Notes: generated from the letters alone by a model not told the origin. DNA of 64,000 bases from Gentiana macrophylla (GCA_026214975.1 JAOBSW010000820.1:62001-126000), one strand, 5' to 3'. Counted from the stretch's first letter, positions 20,709-32,756 are shown. A program made the numbers and translations.

Positions 20709-21338
20709 TTGTTTTGGGCTAAATCTCCACGAAAATGTAAAGAATTGAAAGATGCCATGAGCACACGCCATGAGGACACTATTGCAACCGTTGAGGTGGA
20801 GAAAATTCTTGATGAGAGGCTGCCTCGTCCTATTGTGGATGAGGTTATTAACAAGGTGGAGGCATTGGTTGACGTTCATCGGGTTGAGAGTGTTGAGGCA
20901 TCTGAGTTTATAGTTGATGATGATGATGCTTCCGTGGTTGAGATGGCTGTTGCGGATGCGGAGACACAGGTGGCCACCGTTGAACCACCATTGTATTGTG
21001 TTACCCCAGCATTTTCTTTGCAGGTACATGCTTCTTTTGTTGGAGGCGTTGACAATGTTTCCAAGTCGACTGGGTCGCTTGCTCACTTAAAAGATATACG
21101 CGCAACACATATTTATCATGATCCATTTTTGGTGCATTGTCATCCTTTCGATTTTGTGGTTGCTGATTATTATGTTGGTCCCCTTCGTGTGTACAAGAGG
21201 CTGGTTACTCAAGTGTTCACCTTTATACTTTTCTTGGATGTACTTCACTATGAGGGCCTACTCACATATGTTCAGCCACGCTTACTATTCGATCCAGGTG
21301 GATTCGAGGACGAATCCTTTCGAACCGGGAGGGAATGA
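20709..21338 (+). CDS. Acidic 209-codon ORF of a non-autonomous LTR element, function unknown
   Basis: The frame opens MFWAKSPRKCKELKDAM and is uninterrupted to GFEDESFRTGRE, overlapping the first three bases of the right LTR. The middle is strongly acidic (ASEFIVDDDDASVVEMAVAD). The last 80 codons are hydrophobic and aromatic (HCHPFDFVVADYYVG, FTFILFLDVLHYEG). No CCHC knuckle, protease or polymerase motif is visible. The end matches the kind of sequence (DPGGFEDES or, in another frame, DSRTNPFEPGG) that I associate with the 3' end of Ty3-gypsy coding regions before the purine tract. A remnant spliced from gag and the pol tail is therefore possible. A damaged inverted copy lies at 19448-19979. 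Whether it is translated is unknown. Confidence 0.4.
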   Translation: MFWAKSPRKCKELKDAMSTRHEDTIATVEVEKILDERLPRPIVDEVINKVEALVDVHRVESVEASEFIVDDDDASVVEMAVADAETQVATVEPPLYCVTPAFSLQVHASFVGGVDNVSKSTGSLAHLKDIRATHIYHDPFLVHCHPFDFVVADYYVGPLRVYKRLVTQVFTFILFLDVLHYEGLLTYVQPRLLFDPGGFEDESFRTGRE

Positions 21339-21858
21339 TGTGATCCAGTTCATGCTCGGAGGATACATCATTCGTGCTATTTATGAATATTATTTAATTA
21401 ATTAGGAGTTGGTTTTATTTTATATTGGATTTTTAGCACTTTATTTATTTATTCTTTTATTAGCCGATAGAACATTTCGCTTCGGCCAATAGGAGAGAAA
21501 GCGCATTTTTAAGTGGGAATTTCTCCCACATTGCTTAGATGTTTCTTTTTCTTTTGATTGTAAGCCTATATAAGGCAAACACTAGCTATTCATTCTGAGA
21601 CAATTATTTTATGAGAAATCAAATTATTGAGTTTTACTCAACCAAGTCATAAGGCTTGAAAATCACTTGCGAGTGAGAACTTTCTTCGTCGTGGAAGGTT
21701 CACCCTTTGAGGATTTACCAGCATTGTGAGCATTTGTTGGGCGTTCTCTGCCTACGATTTAGTTGGATTACTAGGTCTAGGATCATTGGCTCGTCATTGT
21801 TCCCCTTAGTTACTTCCTGGGCAAAACATCGGATCTGATTCCAACCGGAATCACATCA
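21336..21858 (+). repeat. Right forward LTR (523 bp)
   Basis: Preceded by the purine tract GGGAGGGAA and followed by AAAAAA. Few differences from 18399-18926. Confidence 0.85.
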
Positions 21859-22220
21859 AAAAAACACTATCTTCGATCCAATGGGCTGTCGGAAATCGGA
21901 ATCCATCATTGCCGACGCCGGCCAAAGGAGGTTTTGAGATAGGGAAGAAATAGAAAAGGGGAGAAATTTATCAGTGCCAGTCATATTACGGAGGGTAATA
22001 TAGAAAATTTAATGGTATTGTGTCCTTATAAACAAATAAGATTTAAGTGTGTCCTAAATGCCTATTAAGTGTTCAAACTAGTCATTATAAACAAATATCC
22101 ATAAAAATAATTCTCCCAAACAAAAAAAGAAGAAAAAAAAGCATACATTCTTGTTTTTATATGTTTTTTTTTTATTTTATCGCGGACTCTTTTTATTTTT
22201 CTTTCACCGTACATATTTAG
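21859..22220. other. Intergenic stretch; no gene seen
   Basis: T/A-rich sequence without recognised coding frame. It lies between the small LTR element and the copia remnant. Confidence 0.4.
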
Positions 22221-22391
22221 TGTCCCGACCATAAGGACATCTATATCAAGATTTAGAATAATCGTATTTCATTGATTTAACTGAATAGTGTAGATACAAA
22301 TATATAGGCCCAAGCCGACCTGGCCAACAAGACATATTAAATTTCAAATTATAATAATAATATCTAACTAGACTCAATATTATTCTCGACA
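22221..22391 (-). repeat. Putative short 3' LTR of the decayed copia element
   Basis: 171 bp with TGTC...GACA ends and an adjacent purine tract. The 5' LTR is missing, so the left boundary is inferred from the terminal motif only. Confidence 0.5.
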
Positions 22392-23888
22392 CACCCCCAC
22401 AATCTCGTGGGAAGAGGCTGAACACGGAGATTGGACTTTAAACGAGCAAAACGAAGCTACGCCAACGGTTTCGTGAGGACATCGGCCAACTAATCCTTCG
22501 AAAAGATAAAAGAGATGTCGAGCTTGCGGGCAGCAATTAATTCACGAACATGGTGGAAGTCGATCGCTATGCACTTCATGTGGGCATGAAACACTGGATT
22601 GTGAGCAAGGTAAGTGGCGCCAATATTATCGCACCATAGAGTAAAGAGAGAAGACAATAGAATTTGCATCTCACGAAGAAGACTGCAAAGCCACTGGAAT
22701 TCTGCAGCTGTGTTAGAAAGAGTCTTATACTCGGCCTCAGTGCTACTCTAAGAAACAGCCAAATGTTGCTTACTACGCCAACTAATGAGTTTATCACCAA
22801 AGAAGACACAATATGCCCTAACAGAACGGCGATTATCACTGTCAGTGGCCCAATCAGAGTCAGAATAAGCCCGGAGAGAAATAGGGGACCGGCAGGAGAA
22901 GAAAAGACCATCGGGGATAGTGTGCTTAAGATACCGAAGAATACGTTTACGGCAACCCAATGAGCTTCGGTAGGTGCATACATATACTTACTAACCTTGT
23001 GGACCATGAAGGCAATGTCAGGCCGAGTGAAACTGAGATACTGTAGGCCACCAACAATAGTACGGTAAAGCGTAGGATCGGCATAGGGAGGGCCGTCGTC
23101 AAATGTAAAACGGGTAAAAGCCGACACATTGTAGGTCGACAAGGCTTGGCCTTGCCTAAAGAGGCACATTGCGAAGGTGAAAGATATACTTGCACCGAGT
23201 GAGAAAGATCCATCGGAGGTAGGAAGCACCTCAATGCCAAGAAAATAGGACAAAGAACCAAGGTCTTTAACCGGAAAGTGCCGACCAAAATAAGAGATAG
23301 CACGCTTTCAACAAGAGTAGAGCGACGAGCCAATAATAACAATAGCATCCACATAAATCAAAATATAAACACAAGCACCATCACGGGGAATAAATATATA
23401 AGGAGGTGTCAGATTTTTAGCTGACAAACCCAAACTGAGTTAACACATCCGTGAATAGAGAGAACCAAGCACGTGGAGCTTGACGGAGGCTATAAAGACT
23501 AGCGAAGACGGCAAACATAATCAGGATAATCGGGGTGAACAAACACCTGCGGCTGCTACAAATTGACAGGCTCAGATAAATGCCCATGGAGGAAGCATTC
23601 TGAATATCCACCTGTCGAGAGACAAAAGAAGATGAATAGTGACCGGTTTGACAACCGGGCTAAAAGTGTCAGTGAAATCAACTCATTCAGCCTGATGAAA
23701 ACCCTTGGCCACAATGCGGGCCTTGTGACGCTCAAAACGACCATCTGCATGACGTTTAGTGCGATAAACCCATTTATTGCCAACAATATTCATACGATGA
23801 TGCGGAGGAACAAGATCACAGGTCTGGTTGCGCAACAACACGTCGATTTCCTCTCTCATAGCATTACACCAATTCGGGTGTTTAGAGG

Positions 23889-25255
23889 TGGTGGTCGTCA
23901 AACCATCAAAGATAAATCACCTACTACCTCTATAGCTAACATAGAGGGAGCAGGGGTCGAACCCACAGGGAACGGTGGACTATTTCTTCTGAAATTTACA
24001 AAATAAAATATGTATGGTTTTTATCTAATTTCCTAAGAAGAAAAGGAAAAATAAATGAAGAAAAGTTCCAGCTAATTAATTATTTCCCCCTCAATTCCCA
24101 CGATTGATCATCGATTCAAGGATGACTCATTAAATTAATAATAAATTGGTTACACTAGACCACAACCGTGAATCAACCAATCTCTCCTAAATTTGTTAAT
24201 TAGGACAAACGCCTCTAATTACACCCTAATTATGGCACACCCCGCAACAATCGCCCGGAGTTTGGTGACATATATAACAGCTTTAAAGATTAGAGAGACT
24301 CAATTACTATGTATTAATCCAACCGGCTTAATTTTAACAATAGTATTATCTATTTTAACAGCAATGAATCCTACGGGCTACGAACCGATAGACAATGTGT
24401 TATTTATCACTAAAACCAATCTTTTATTGCAACCGCCTAAGATGGATTTTGGTACTAGATCAAAATAATCGTTTAATCATCGCGCCAACAACTAATCGAA
24501 TAATTCTAATCTTATATCCGTGAAATCAGAAAACAGACAAATACTATTAATCAAATGAGGAGAAATACAATTAGATCTCACAATCATACAAAATTGAGGG
24601 TTCAATAATCAATCAACTGAAGATAAAACTAACTACTCATAAAAATAAAATAAACTAAAGAAAAATAGCAAAATTACAATACCACCAGAAAAGTAGTCAA
24701 GAAATAAGTCGCCAGCAACTCTTATGCGCAGCTCCTCTTCCCAATTATTCTTCCTATTAAACCTAATAATCTCTCGTATAGTATGTTGCTACTCACGTAA
24801 ATATATTTCTTAGAATCGGGAATGCTAACTTGGGCCTTGCCCAAGTATATTTATTTTTCTAATTTATTAAAAAGTCTTTAATAATAAATAATAATAATAA
24901 TAACAATAATAATAATAATAATAATAATAATTACAAAAATGTTCTTTTATTAATAAAAATCCAACGTGATTAAAGAGCGAAAATCTATGGTTGGCCGATG
25001 ACAGACTTTTTGTCTTCTACAATCAATGGATTCGGGATTAGAGATATAAAAGCGAATTCACGATTCTTGAAATGGCGCTTTCTTCCATTCTCCCACAAAA
25101 CTTTCGAACATTGCTCTATACATCCAAAATTCCTCCATCATCTCTTCCGACTCTTAAAACGCGAAAATTATCAAAAACATACCCGAAACAAAGCATCTCC
25201 CGACAAAATAGATATATAATAATCACCGTAAACCCTATAAAATACGGTCTCATCA
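23889..25255 (-). mobile_element. Solo LTR (1367 bp) inserted in copia pol, with 5-bp target duplication
   Basis: TGGTGGTCGTC...GGTCTCATCA lies between two copies of AGAGG (23884-23888 and 25256-25260). Removing it rejoins the copia pol frame (TEA before, SKHPN after). Its layout (GTCGAACCCACAGGGAAC block near the start, AT-rich middle) resembles the LTRs at 35617-37403, suggesting a Ty3-gypsy Athila/Tat-like relative in minus orientation. It holds an (AAT)n microsatellite at 24885-24930. Confidence 0.8.
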
Positions 25256-25477
25256 AGAGGCTTCGGTATAAGAAGTGGGGTTCAGGGTGTCTGTAGAGGC
25301 AACTAGGGGTGAACAAAAAAGCCGGAAACCAAACCAACCGGCCGAATGAAACCAATCCAAACCGAAAATGCGTAAACCATGGCTTTTTGGTTGGTTTTTG
25401 TATTGTTAAATACCAAACCGTGAAGAAAAAATTTGGTTTTGGTTTTCTAAAATAAAAACCGGACCAAACTGTAAGCA

Positions 25478-25480
<3 letters not shown>

Positions 25481-25563
<83 letters not shown>
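25481..25563. repeat. (AT)n(GT)n microsatellite in the hAT element
   Basis: About 50 bp of AT followed by about 32 bp of GT. Confidence 0.95.
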
Positions 25564-25567
<4 letters not shown>

Positions 25568-25896
25568 ATCGACACTATTAATTAAGGGGCATATATTTGC
25601 ACCACACCAATCCACTCGTGTACTACTCTACACATGCCTTCTACAAGAAACCGACTTTTCATCAATACATTGTGAGACTGATCACCACAGTGAACCGACT
25701 TTCGCCGGTCACCCTTAATTATCACTACATGTAAACAACTAATATATCAGTCCATGTTCTATGAATACTTCAATCAACTACCTCACACACGTAGTTTAAT
25801 GCTCATCCTAATAGGACCTATGACAAGATGAAATAAAACAGTTTACATGGTTTTATATGATCATCTAAATCAGAAAATATGATAATATAATTTTGT

Positions 25897-25897
<1 letters not shown>

Positions 25898-25945
<48 letters not shown>
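25898..25945. repeat. (CA)n(TA)n microsatellite in the hAT element
   Basis: CA and TA dinucleotide runs, the mirror of the tract at 25481-25563. Confidence 0.95.
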
Positions 25946-26484
25946 GAGGACCCAGTGACATTCGAGTTATGGTGTATGGTAGATGGAGAATGAGAATCTT
26001 GTATGATTGTCGTATGAATAATGACATGAATTCACTGAACCGTGATAATGCCCTTCCAGTGAATTATTTGTAAAAAAGGATGAATAAAATCCGGAAAAAA
26101 ACCCTAACCAAGTTGATCCAAACCGGACCGGATAAAATGGTTTTACTTAGCTATGGTTCGGTTTTGGTTTGTAAATTTTGAAACTGTAAAAAATGGTTCG
26201 GTTTTAAAAGTGGTTGAAAACCGGAAAACAGGACCACCCCTAGAGGCAACAAGGGCTTTAGGAAAAGGGTAGCGGATAAAGTCAGGCCGAAAAATTGGTT
26301 TGAGGGAATTGGTTTTGGTACGAGTAACCATGGTGTGAGTAGGAGCATGTGGGGTAGGAGGCGATTCTGGAGAGGCCGAGGCCAAAGTGGACCTTGTAAG
26401 AGCTTGGCAGGGAAGGCTCGGGAGTGGGAGCCGAATGGGGTGGGTCGGATTGGAGGAGCCGGCATGGGAGATGGATTTTAGGAG

Positions 26485-27955
26485 TGTTAGAAAATCAAAG
26501 CGGGAACGCAGCGAAATTCAAAAAATTTGATTTCCTTTTCCCAAGATCGACTACGTTTAAGCAACAAGCATAAAAGAAGTAGACAAAAGATTATCTTGGT
26601 TGATCCAATTGGATCGACACTTTGTCTACGGTTGTAGTTTCACATGAAGCCGCCCAAGCATTCGTCTTCTACCGGTGATCCACACGAACACCTCGCCAGA
26701 AACCCATCATGGATTGCTACCGGAAAAACTCGGCTGCTAGACCGACTTTTTCTCCCTCATAAATCTCTCTCTAGGAAGCTGTCTATTTTTCACAAAAACT
26801 AGCCAACCCCTTTCTTATATAGGTGTTAGGGCGCCACTTATGATTTCCAATCTGATTGGGATTAGCTTCCTAGTAGATTTAAGAGAAAGAAAAAATTTCC
26901 TAATAAAATAAGGAAAATATCTTTTATTGAATTATCTCATTTAATTTAGTATCATATATTAAATATTTCCAAGATATTGTCAATATCTTATACCTTATAT
27001 TGACTATATTTATCTTATTACTATCAATCTATTTTTTTTTTTCAAAATTAATTAATATCCAATATTAATATTATGGTAATCTTATTAATTAAATTACACA
27101 ACTCAAATGTATCCTATACAAAATAAAGTGGCGTCCCTTTCCCTACAAATTTGGGAATTGAGATTTTCTTTAATTAATATAATACTATGATTAATTAATT
27201 TGCAAAATCCATGTGTATCAATATACATAATAAATTTTGACACACATACATTATGTGTATATTTAATTAATCAACATAATTAATATCTTGTATTATAATT
27301 ATTCATAATAAATAAATACCACCATATTAATTTACCACTATAACCTTTATAGTACGAGATAAATTCTTTCCTTATTTGGTTATCAACTATAACCACATTT
27401 TAATCCGGCTAGATGTTCATATATGTGTGTGACCCGATAGGTTTCGAATATGTTGGCCATAGGCACAAAGTGCAAATTATGAAAATGCCCTTTCATACCT
27501 AACGATCACGGGATAGCGTCTAACAACACACCGTGATCCCCAATCATCGGAAGAGTCAAATGCAATGACTACTACCTTTTATGTGAAACAGTTACCGTGT
27601 AAATTACAATCCTACCGTAGTAATAATATCCATACGATCGTATCTCGAGTGTCAATGCATTAATGATCATATCTTATAATATGGATATCAAGCTCTCTCG
27701 GAATAACACATTTACTCCCACTTTGCAAAGATTCACGAGAACAAAACATTCCTTGTAAGAAGGTCATTTCGGATATTCGATCCCAATCATAAGATACGCG
27801 ATTCCCGGACGAACTAACATGTATACTCCACATGCTTCAGTATCACACCCAATCACTACCGCATGATAGCCCCATGGCTCGGGGAAACCTCAACAGTGTC
27901 AAAGCATTAAATCCACACCGTGATGCCATGAAGACTCCGGTCTTAAGGATAATTA
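26485..27955 (-). mobile_element. Truncated copia LTR (family of 1383-3363)
   Basis: Starts TGTTAGAAAATC and follows the family LTR for 1.47 kb, including the CCCAATCATCGGAAGAGTCA and TTTACTCCCACTTTGC blocks. It stops after AAGGATAATTAC, about 0.5 kb short of a full LTR. There is no primer site on its left, so it was a 3' LTR. Sequence to its right belongs to another element. Confidence 0.8.
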
Positions 27956-30339
27956 CGTGTGTAGTCAGTTACACTTTTCTAATGTTCTAGAAAAACAACA
28001 AATCATAAAGCTCCCACTAGTTCATCGATTCCAAATATCGTCCAACTAGTAACACTTCATGATTTTCCAATTTTTCAATTAGAAAATTACTCGTGTAATT
28101 ACTACACACTCAAAATTCACTAGAAGAATTTCAAAGTCCGAAATCACCTTTGATCAAACAAAGTTTGTCTTCCGTTTGACATGAATGACATTAGTGACAT
28201 ACCTGTATGTCACTCTTGTTTTTTTTGAAAGGCTTAAGAGAAAATATCTCTTTCCAAAAATAATTGCATTATCGATTAACTAGTTCAACGTCCCTAGTTA
28301 CTTTCCACTTTTTAAAGAAGTCAATACTAGTCAATTATAAATTTTAAGCAATTTAGTAAGGGATATAATGTTTGTAAATAAAATGACATATATTAATTCA
28401 AGTTAACACTACTATATTTATTTTAGGAATTGTAAACTAAAATTAAGTCTACTCTACCATTCCAAGGTTTTAACCTCGCATCTCAAAGTGTCGCCTTAGG
28501 GTAGGTCAAAGAGATGACGGTTAAATCGAGACAATCTCATCAATGAATAACTTGTGAGAATCGAACATCCCACGATAATCGAACATCCCTTTATTCATTG
28601 ACTACCTTCCTTTTTTAGCCTAGATATTACCAAAAATATCCTTTATGAGTGTGACCTACTATATCGGATCTCTTAGTACGCCCGAGTATGCCGTCTTAGG
28701 ATAGGTCGGTGACCCGACAGTATCCGAAATCCTATCCTTTTGGAGACCAAGCCATGAATGTTGATAGTGGCGAACACCATCCTTAGGGGGACGAAATCAA
28801 AGCGCCGAGGCGCCACCCTCTCTCTCACTTACTTGTATCTATAGTAGGCCGTGGGGTTGGTTGTCGCCTCCCGCTCCCACTCAATATTTTGGAAGTGGTG
28901 GTGGGTTAACTAACCACGTCTTTTGATGTTAACATAAAAGTACATCAAATCAAGGATTCGAATGGTGTCGGTAACGTAGGCAAGCCTACCCGCCCTATTC
29001 GTTGGAACATATCGCGACGGCCGGACGAAATCGGGTCAAGACAAACCCTATTGAGATAAGAAGGATCACCCCTCCGTTCTCCGGTGTAGCTTAGTCTTGC
29101 GGACCCCGTGCATACATCACACTATGAGGGTTAAGTCGGTCGAGCCTAGCTCGATTGACCACCCAACCTTGTAAGCGAACCGTTGTTATCCAAGATTTAT
29201 GGTTCTTTTACCATCATTCAATCTCGTAGACACTACGAATCGAAAACGTGATCTCGTTTGGGCTTTTACGGCGGTTCACCGAGAACACACAAAAAGACTT
29301 AACGATTTCATAACCCGTCCTCGGATCTTTAATTAGTTACTAAATTAATTAATTACCACGTATTAATTAAATTTCAACTAATTACGCGAGTTTGTATACA
29401 TGCCTATTTTAATTACCAAAATTAAAATTCTACATGTATGCATGGAGTGGATTTATGATATGATGCGACGACGCCACAAGAATTCCGATTTTATGTCTAT
29501 TTTACAAACACATAAAAATAAATTGCGGAAAATTTAAACACTTAGAGATGGATTGTTGTACTTCACTAACCTATTTTCTAAGGAAAAGTAAAACTAATTC
29601 TAAGTCTTCAAATCTCGATCTTCGATCTTGATCTTGAAATTTCCGGCTCTTGAACCTTCGATCTTGACACGAACTACGAACGACGAGGAGAGGAGGCCGT
29701 AATATACCAATATATTTAAAATATATCTATATTATCAAATTGTTTTATATAAAAAAAAACTTATTATTATTATTTTTTTTTTTTTTAACAATTCACGGCA
29801 GGTAAATTTTTTTTTTTTTTTTTTTTTTTAATCAAACAGGCCTTTCGGCCAAGGGTTGGAATAAAATAAAAAATAAAAAATAAATGTGACAAACCCAAAC
29901 TAGGGCAGCCGCATAGAAAAAAAATTGGACCAAATTGTGATTACCGCCGCCGTGACCAAATTTTTCTGGAGAAAAAAAATAAAACAATCGTCCTCCTCCC
30001 GTTTTTACCTTCTTGAAGATCTTCAACACCATGATCTTCGTTAAATGCCGAACACGGAATCAAAAATAAATACAAAGTGACTACCTTTTACAAATTTTCG
30101 CGTGACGACATAAAATAAATTACACATCCTATGCTCAATTGATGCTAATCAAAAGAGCTACAAAATAGATCTACGGGTAAACAATACCAACCCCAATACA
30201 TCTCTTCAACCACGACAATCACAAGCATTCATCATGAAATTTTCGAAAATAATAAAATTAAAACGAAAATAATGCAATCTACACATGCATATTCCACTCC
30301 TTAGATCTAATATTTTAAACGTATAAATATAGATCAACC
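27956..30339 (-). mobile_element. Leader region of a second copia-like element
   Basis: Non-coding sequence that ends at the primer site next to the LTR at 30355, so it is the 5' internal region of a minus-strand element. It includes paired blocks TTAGGGTAGGTCAAAGAGATGACGG (about 28496) and TTAGGATAGGTCGGTGACCCGAC (about 28697) and T/A homopolymers near 29770-29830. No gag was found; it is cut at 27956 by the truncated LTR. Confidence 0.55.
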
Positions 30340-30353
30340 TGGCTCTGCTACCA
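30340..30353 (-). other. Primer-binding site of the second copia-like element
   Basis: Reverse complement TGGTAGCAGAGCCA, initiator tRNA-Met type, one base from the LTR. Confidence 0.75.
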
Positions 30354-30354
30354 C

Positions 30355-31861
30355 TGTTAGTAATATCATCCGCAACGGAAGCGATTTAAGGATCTAGATC
30401 TATAAATTACACGTAATAAAATAACTAGATCTACTCTACAAGGGGGTTGTAGAACATACCTCTTGGATCTCAAAATCCAAGTTGAAGAACCGCAATAGAA
30501 AGAACGAACGAAGGTGTGAAGAGCACCACGATCTTTCGTACGTGTGATCCAAGCAACTCCCGGTGGAAGGAAATTCTCGACTTGAACCCCTCCGATATGC
30601 TACCCGGAAAAACCTCCAAGATTTTCCCCTTAAACCCCTTGGCCGAATTTTATTCCTTCTTCTCTCTAAGAGGAGAAGTCGAATTTCATTGTGTGTCTAC
30701 AGGTTTTTATAACTCTCTTTATATATGAGAGTAAAACTTAGCCTCCAAGGATTTTATTTTGCAATTAAAATAAATCCATTAAATAAAAATAATCCCATAA
30801 TATTCTAGAACAAATCTAGAATAATATTCATCTTATTTCTTTCCATAAATATTTATCCAATAAATATTTTATGCACATGTCTTATTAAATCACAAAAAAA
30901 CAATTTCTTGTTCCATAAAATAGACAAGGGGCGAAATTCACACATATTGACCTAGTAATATTAATTTCTGCCATAACACAATAATTCACAAGATTATGGA
31001 AAATGTCTTTTCCACATATTTAATTATTCAAATTAACTAATTTAATAGATCTACTAAACAATTAATTCACATATCGTTTTAATAAAGTCCAACAAGAACT
31101 AAATTAATATTATTAGGATTCGACGTCCGAGAATATTTATGCTTTTTTTAGGAAGCGCGTCGGGGACCATGGACTAATAATCGGCGGGCTCCGATAAATC
31201 AAATAAATAATTATCTTACGAACGTAATAATTATATTCGATAAATCAATCACAGAATATGCCACAATAATCCCGTGATCGCACTCCTCCGATTATAAGAT
31301 TATATTTATCTCCTCACGAGAATAATAATAGCGCCCATTGATATAATCATTACATATGGATTAATCCTCCATAGATCGCTCATTCTAAATCGGGAAGTTA
31401 CCGTTAACCCTTTCTAGAACCTCTTATCCTTATTTACCATTAACCCCTAGTGATCAATTAATTCATACAACTCACCGGTAGCTAATCGATTGTAATATGA
31501 ACTCCATGGATCGATCGGTTTAGGATTAACAAATAAGTGAATCTGTCTATCTACTTCCATAAATGGAAGGAATGGATTCCGTATATGTGATAACACGGAC
31601 TACTCACTCAATCCAAAGACAATGCCAAGATGGGGTAATTCGGACCATTGACACTCAGTGTAATCCTTAACCAAGTCAAGTCAAACTTCATAACCGATTC
31701 AAGCGGTTGATCGTGATCACCTCAGGATTAAGATATATCCATAAATATGATCATCCATTGATTCGATAAGACTTTTCGATTACGGAATTATATCGTGAAC
31801 TCTAGTCAAATCGGTCCAAATACTATCATATTAAGAGATGTATTTCCTTCAACTTACAACA
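30355..31861 (-). mobile_element. 5' LTR of a second copia-like family
   Basis: TGTTAGTAATATC...CAACTTACAACA, about 1.5 kb, with the minus-strand start region GAAGGAAATACATCTC typical of some plant copia LTRs. It is not the same family as 1383-3363. A 70-codon frame at 30516-30728 inside it is probably chance. Confidence 0.65.
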
Positions 31862-32756
31862 TATGTTTTGGGATGAAAGACTTCCTCTTATAAGGTTTGG
31901 CTAATGTTTTCCACAATACATGCTACATTTTCTGGCATTAATTGTTGTTTTCGATATATATTGACAAAGACAAAAGTGTACGTAAAGGGAATAGAATAGT
32001 GATATGTGCACTACACTCTTGTGTAGACAAACCATCTACACAGCCAGAAGAAATAATGGATTAAAGTGATGAATTATTTTTTGTGATGAGTCCAACAGAA
32101 TATGTGGTGTAGATTGTGTTGTGTAGGATGTTGTGGTTGAAAGTGTAGTGGATGTATACTACTGAAGGGAATAATATTTCATCATTGGTGGCACATACAC
32201 GTTTAACATTGTCAATTGATTAATCATGCAATCGCTTTAATACAAAAAGAAGAAAGGTACAATTGTAATTTAAAAATAAAAAATAAAAAAAAAGGCACAG
32301 TCTCACTGTCAATGTTTGAAACTAACGGTTGCGTATGCAAGAAAGCTAATACAACCGCAAGACAGACGAAATCTAATAAATTAATCCAATCAGTTAACTA
32401 AAATAAAACTTATGGTCATAATAATAAGATTAATAATAATAGGTAAGTATTTGTGGGACTTTTCGATTATTTAATGCATGTAAAACTCATACACTTACTT
32501 CTCAGTTCCTTAAAGAAATTGTTGAACATCAATAACAAGAATTAATCACCTTATATTTTAAAATTATTGATTATGACCGAATCGATATCAATAAATACGC
32601 CATATACACTCAATCATGATTATAATGTACTCGATATCAATAAATAGGTAACACACAATAATCATAATGCCAAAATATGCTACGAATGTTACCGTTTGTT
32701 GTCAAACTAGCACTCCTCATTCAAGAATAGAATTCCTGAGAATTATGTGTGTTTAC

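Larger units (their letters stand above)
18399..21858 (+). mobile_element. Non-autonomous LTR retrotransposon carrying an internal inverted rearrangement
   Basis: Forward LTRs of 528 bp (18399-18926) and 523 bp (21336-21858) both read TGATGTGATCC...GGAATCACATCA. AAAAA flanks the element on both sides (18394-18398 and 21859-21863), consistent with a 5-bp target duplication, although A runs are weak evidence. A TTGGTAGCAGAGC primer site follows the left LTR and a GGGAGGGAA purine tract precedes the right one. Between them lie two inverted LTRs (about 19010-19447, truncated; and 19980-20527) with inverted internal sequence (19448-19979 and 20528-20690), then forward internal sequence. No gag, protease, integrase or reverse transcriptase motif is present, so it depends on other elements to move. 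Confidence 0.8.
25304..26242. mobile_element. hAT-type non-autonomous transposon, 939 bp, with 8-bp target duplication
   Basis: Ends are TAGGGGTGAACAAAAAAGCC and GGAAAACAGGACCACCCCTA, imperfect inverted repeats. GAGGCAAC is present on both sides (25296-25303 and 26243-26250). The terminal regions are rich in AACCAAACC/GGTTTTGGTT words, the interior carries two microsatellites, and no transposase is encoded. It sits in the integrase-RT linker of the decayed copia element. Confidence 0.9.
22395..26470 (-). pseudogene. Copia pol remnant: integrase-RT linker, reverse transcriptase, RNase H
   Basis: Reading the minus strand, the Ser/Pro-rich linker with THTMVTRTKTNSLKP is at 26385-26243. After the two insertions the RT starts HPNWCNAMREEIDVL at about 23880. 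It continues with GNKWVYRTKRHADGRF, then YSLRQAPRAWFSLF (about 23450-23490). The polymerase motif reads YVDA rather than YVDD (23344-23355), a loss of one catalytic Asp. RNase H follows: LYRTIVGGLQYLSFTRPDI, then RAYSDSDWATDSDNRRS and ISWRSKQHLAVS (22960-22748), with a LADVLTKPL-type end near 22460. Several frameshifts and stops separate these. It would have encoded the copy machinery of the element and cannot do so now. Confidence 0.8.
22221..26484 (-). mobile_element. Decayed Ty1-copia element, interrupted twice and truncated at its 5' side
   Basis: Minus strand. A short putative 3' LTR (22221-22391, TGTCCCGACC...TCTCGACA) is followed by a purine tract (complement of CACCCCCACAATCTCG) and the RNase H, reverse transcriptase and integrase-RT linker of pol. 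A solo LTR (23889-25255) and a hAT element (25304-26242) split the pol region. The rest of pol, gag and the 5' LTR were lost where another LTR begins at 26485. Confidence 0.8.

Noticed and set aside
22664..22963. Plus ORF in the copia remnant
   Set aside because: Antisense shadow of the RNase H region.
25406..25615. Minus ORF across the AT/GT microsatellite
   Set aside because: Low-complexity translation of dinucleotide repeats inside the hAT element.
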